64,000 nt of DNA from Galeruca laticollis (lineage: Eukaryota; Arthropoda; Insecta; Coleoptera; Chrysomelidae): NCBI GenBank assembly GCA_963921935.1, contig OY998175.1, positions 163,430,809 through 163,494,808 of the forward strand, written 5' to 3'. A program made the position numbers and the translations under genes. The notes under the pieces were generated by a model. The model did no database searches. It was given only the letters and a program-made list of their open reading frames with translations, and had not been told where the DNA came from. The stretch's first letter is position 1. Each line of letters opens with the position of its first letter. Positions 62,690 through 64,000 of the stretch are shown here, piece after piece.

Positions 62690-64000
62690 TTAAGGTCTTA
62701 GAGATTTTTAACTATTATCGACAAGCCTACAAGGTTTTTGATTAATCACACCGAAGTAATATCCAGGTATTCATTTATTAAATTTTTATAATCCCTACAT
62801 GGGGTATTAAACCAATCCAAGTCTTGAACGTAACATGTTAACAATGGGTGGAGAGTTAGAAATATTTTTTTGTATATAATGGTATAGAGAATTTTAATCT
62901 GGTTCGAGTGTGTCTGGGTACTATATACAAAGACATTAAGAACAGTTTATTTAGCACAGTTTATCAGATTATTAAAATTTTTATACAAAAACAGTAACAT
63001 TTCATATTTACGTCTTATTTCTAAGGATCTGATATTGAATGCTATTCTAAGGTAATAGTCCTTATAGTACAGGTAACGCAAATTTTTTTTTGGATTTTTT
63101 CAATGTGTAGCAAATGTGTATGGAATTGGCCTTGCCATATAATAGAGGCAAATTCTAATTTGGGTCAGACTAATGTGTAGTATAACATTTTAATTACAAT
63201 GATTTTTGTGAAGTTTGATGTTTGACGTATAATAAAACCTAATACCCGATTGGCTGATTTTATAATATTTTTTACGTGCTGAACAAATGAGAGTCTGTAG
63301 TCATGTTATTCCAAGATCTTTTATTTCTGATTTACGATCTAAAGATCTATCGTTAAATTTATAATCGAATTTAATAATATTTTTTTTAAATTGAAAGGTA
63401 ATTTGTTGGTTGTGCTCCAATCTGTTACATTATTAATATCCTTATGTAATTTAGCACAGTCAATAATTGAAAAAAATTGTTTAAACACTTTAAAATCACC
63501 CGCGAACATCAAACCTTCTTAATATTCTAGCACCAATGGTAGATCGTTAATAAAAATAAGAAAAAGTAATGGACCCAAATTAGATCTCTGCGGGACTCCA
63601 GACGCCACCGCGATTTGACTGGAAGTACCGCCATTATAACGAAATGTAAAAGTTCGATTCATTAGATAAGAACCAAATAAATGCAAAAGACTCGATGACA
63701 AGCCCAAGTTATTTAATTTTTCCAATAATATATCATGGTTTACCTTATCGATGGCTTTACTAAAATCTGTATAGACTGTATCCAGTTGCAACTTCCCTTC
63801 TAACGTCTCCCATCCCGTGTTCATAAACAAAAATAAATCTGAATGAATTGATTTTTTTCTTACAAATCTATGTTGCTGCTCCGCCAAATGTTTCTCTAAG
63901 TAATTATAAATATTTTTATATAGACACTATGCTCAAAAAATCTTAGACGGAGCGCACATTATGGATATAGGGCGATAATTTTCTATTTCACGTTTAGTGC
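62690..64000 (-). pseudogene. LINE reverse transcriptase remnant (CR1/Jockey-like), runs off the window
   Basis: The minus strand from the right edge encodes NYRPISIMCAPSKIF (about 63935-63985), the 63519-63887 frame with YTDFSKAIDKVNHDILL (catalytic Asp) and SGVPQRSNLGPLLFLIFIND, then in another frame MFAGDFKVFKQF, where the FADD box reads FAGD (about 63490-63510). A C-terminal piece with YYTLV.PKLEFASIIWQ lies at about 63120-63180. Frames are interrupted by many stops towards 62690, where similarity fades. The VPQ box has R in VPQRS where G is usual. Confidence 0.78.

Overview
This window looks like intergenic, repeat-filled DNA from an animal, most likely an insect. It is AT-rich, split by (TA)n and (GA)n tracts, and almost every protein I recognise belongs to a transposable element. 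Families seen: hAT (a ZMYM1-like and a ZBED/Buster-like transposase), PIF/Harbinger with MADF or Myb/SANT-like accessory proteins, Ty3/gypsy and Ty1/copia LTR elements, several LINE types (I-like with RNase H, Jockey-like, RTE-like, CR1/Jockey-like) and several Penelope-like elements (PLEs) with GIY-YIG endonucleases. I see no convincing host gene, rRNA, tRNA, CRISPR array or bacterial operon. The insect assignment is inference from this mix; I cannot name a species.

Layout. (1) 1007-20666 is one decayed ZMYM1-like hAT on the minus strand with matching terminal repeats. A gypsy element (1735-6496, LTRs, 5-bp duplication) holding a small Harbinger (3172-3829) has landed in it, then a palindromic PLE (8063-13596) that itself holds a Buster-like hAT (10903-13513), and a nearly full-length LINE (14424-20013, 14-bp duplication). 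(2) 20870-24440 is a copia fragment split by a second palindromic PLE (21371-23470). (3) 24441-31320 holds a PLE tail and a minus-strand LINE split by a Harbinger (27339-30824) with both of its genes. (4) 32690-41985 is a GC-richer Jockey-like LINE on the minus strand, split near its 3' end by a third palindromic PLE (32894-36380). (5) 41990-46842 holds a 122-bp mini-PLE, a LINE ORF1 fragment and two further PLE families, one inverted between (TA)n tracts. (6) 47007-51615 is a plus-strand gypsy element interrupted in integrase. (7) 54186-59003 is a minus-strand gypsy with both LTRs, a PPT and a 5-bp duplication, without recognisable reverse transcriptase, inserted into a PLE tail. (8) 59100-64000 holds a Harbinger MADF exon, an RTE-like LINE, fold-back repeats and a truncated LINE.

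The most interesting signal is in PLE family A. Each long copy is an inverted (head-to-head) pair, and each arm ends in a sequence with all conserved residues of a minimal type-I hammerhead ribozyme. The 122-bp copy, flanked by a perfect 12-bp duplication, joins its two pieces at or within a few bases of the predicted cleavage site. Related but weaker motifs occur in two other PLE families here.

Almost all coding regions carry frameshifts, stops or lost catalytic residues. The best preserved are the I-like LINE, the minus arm of the third PLE and both endonuclease arms of the second PLE.
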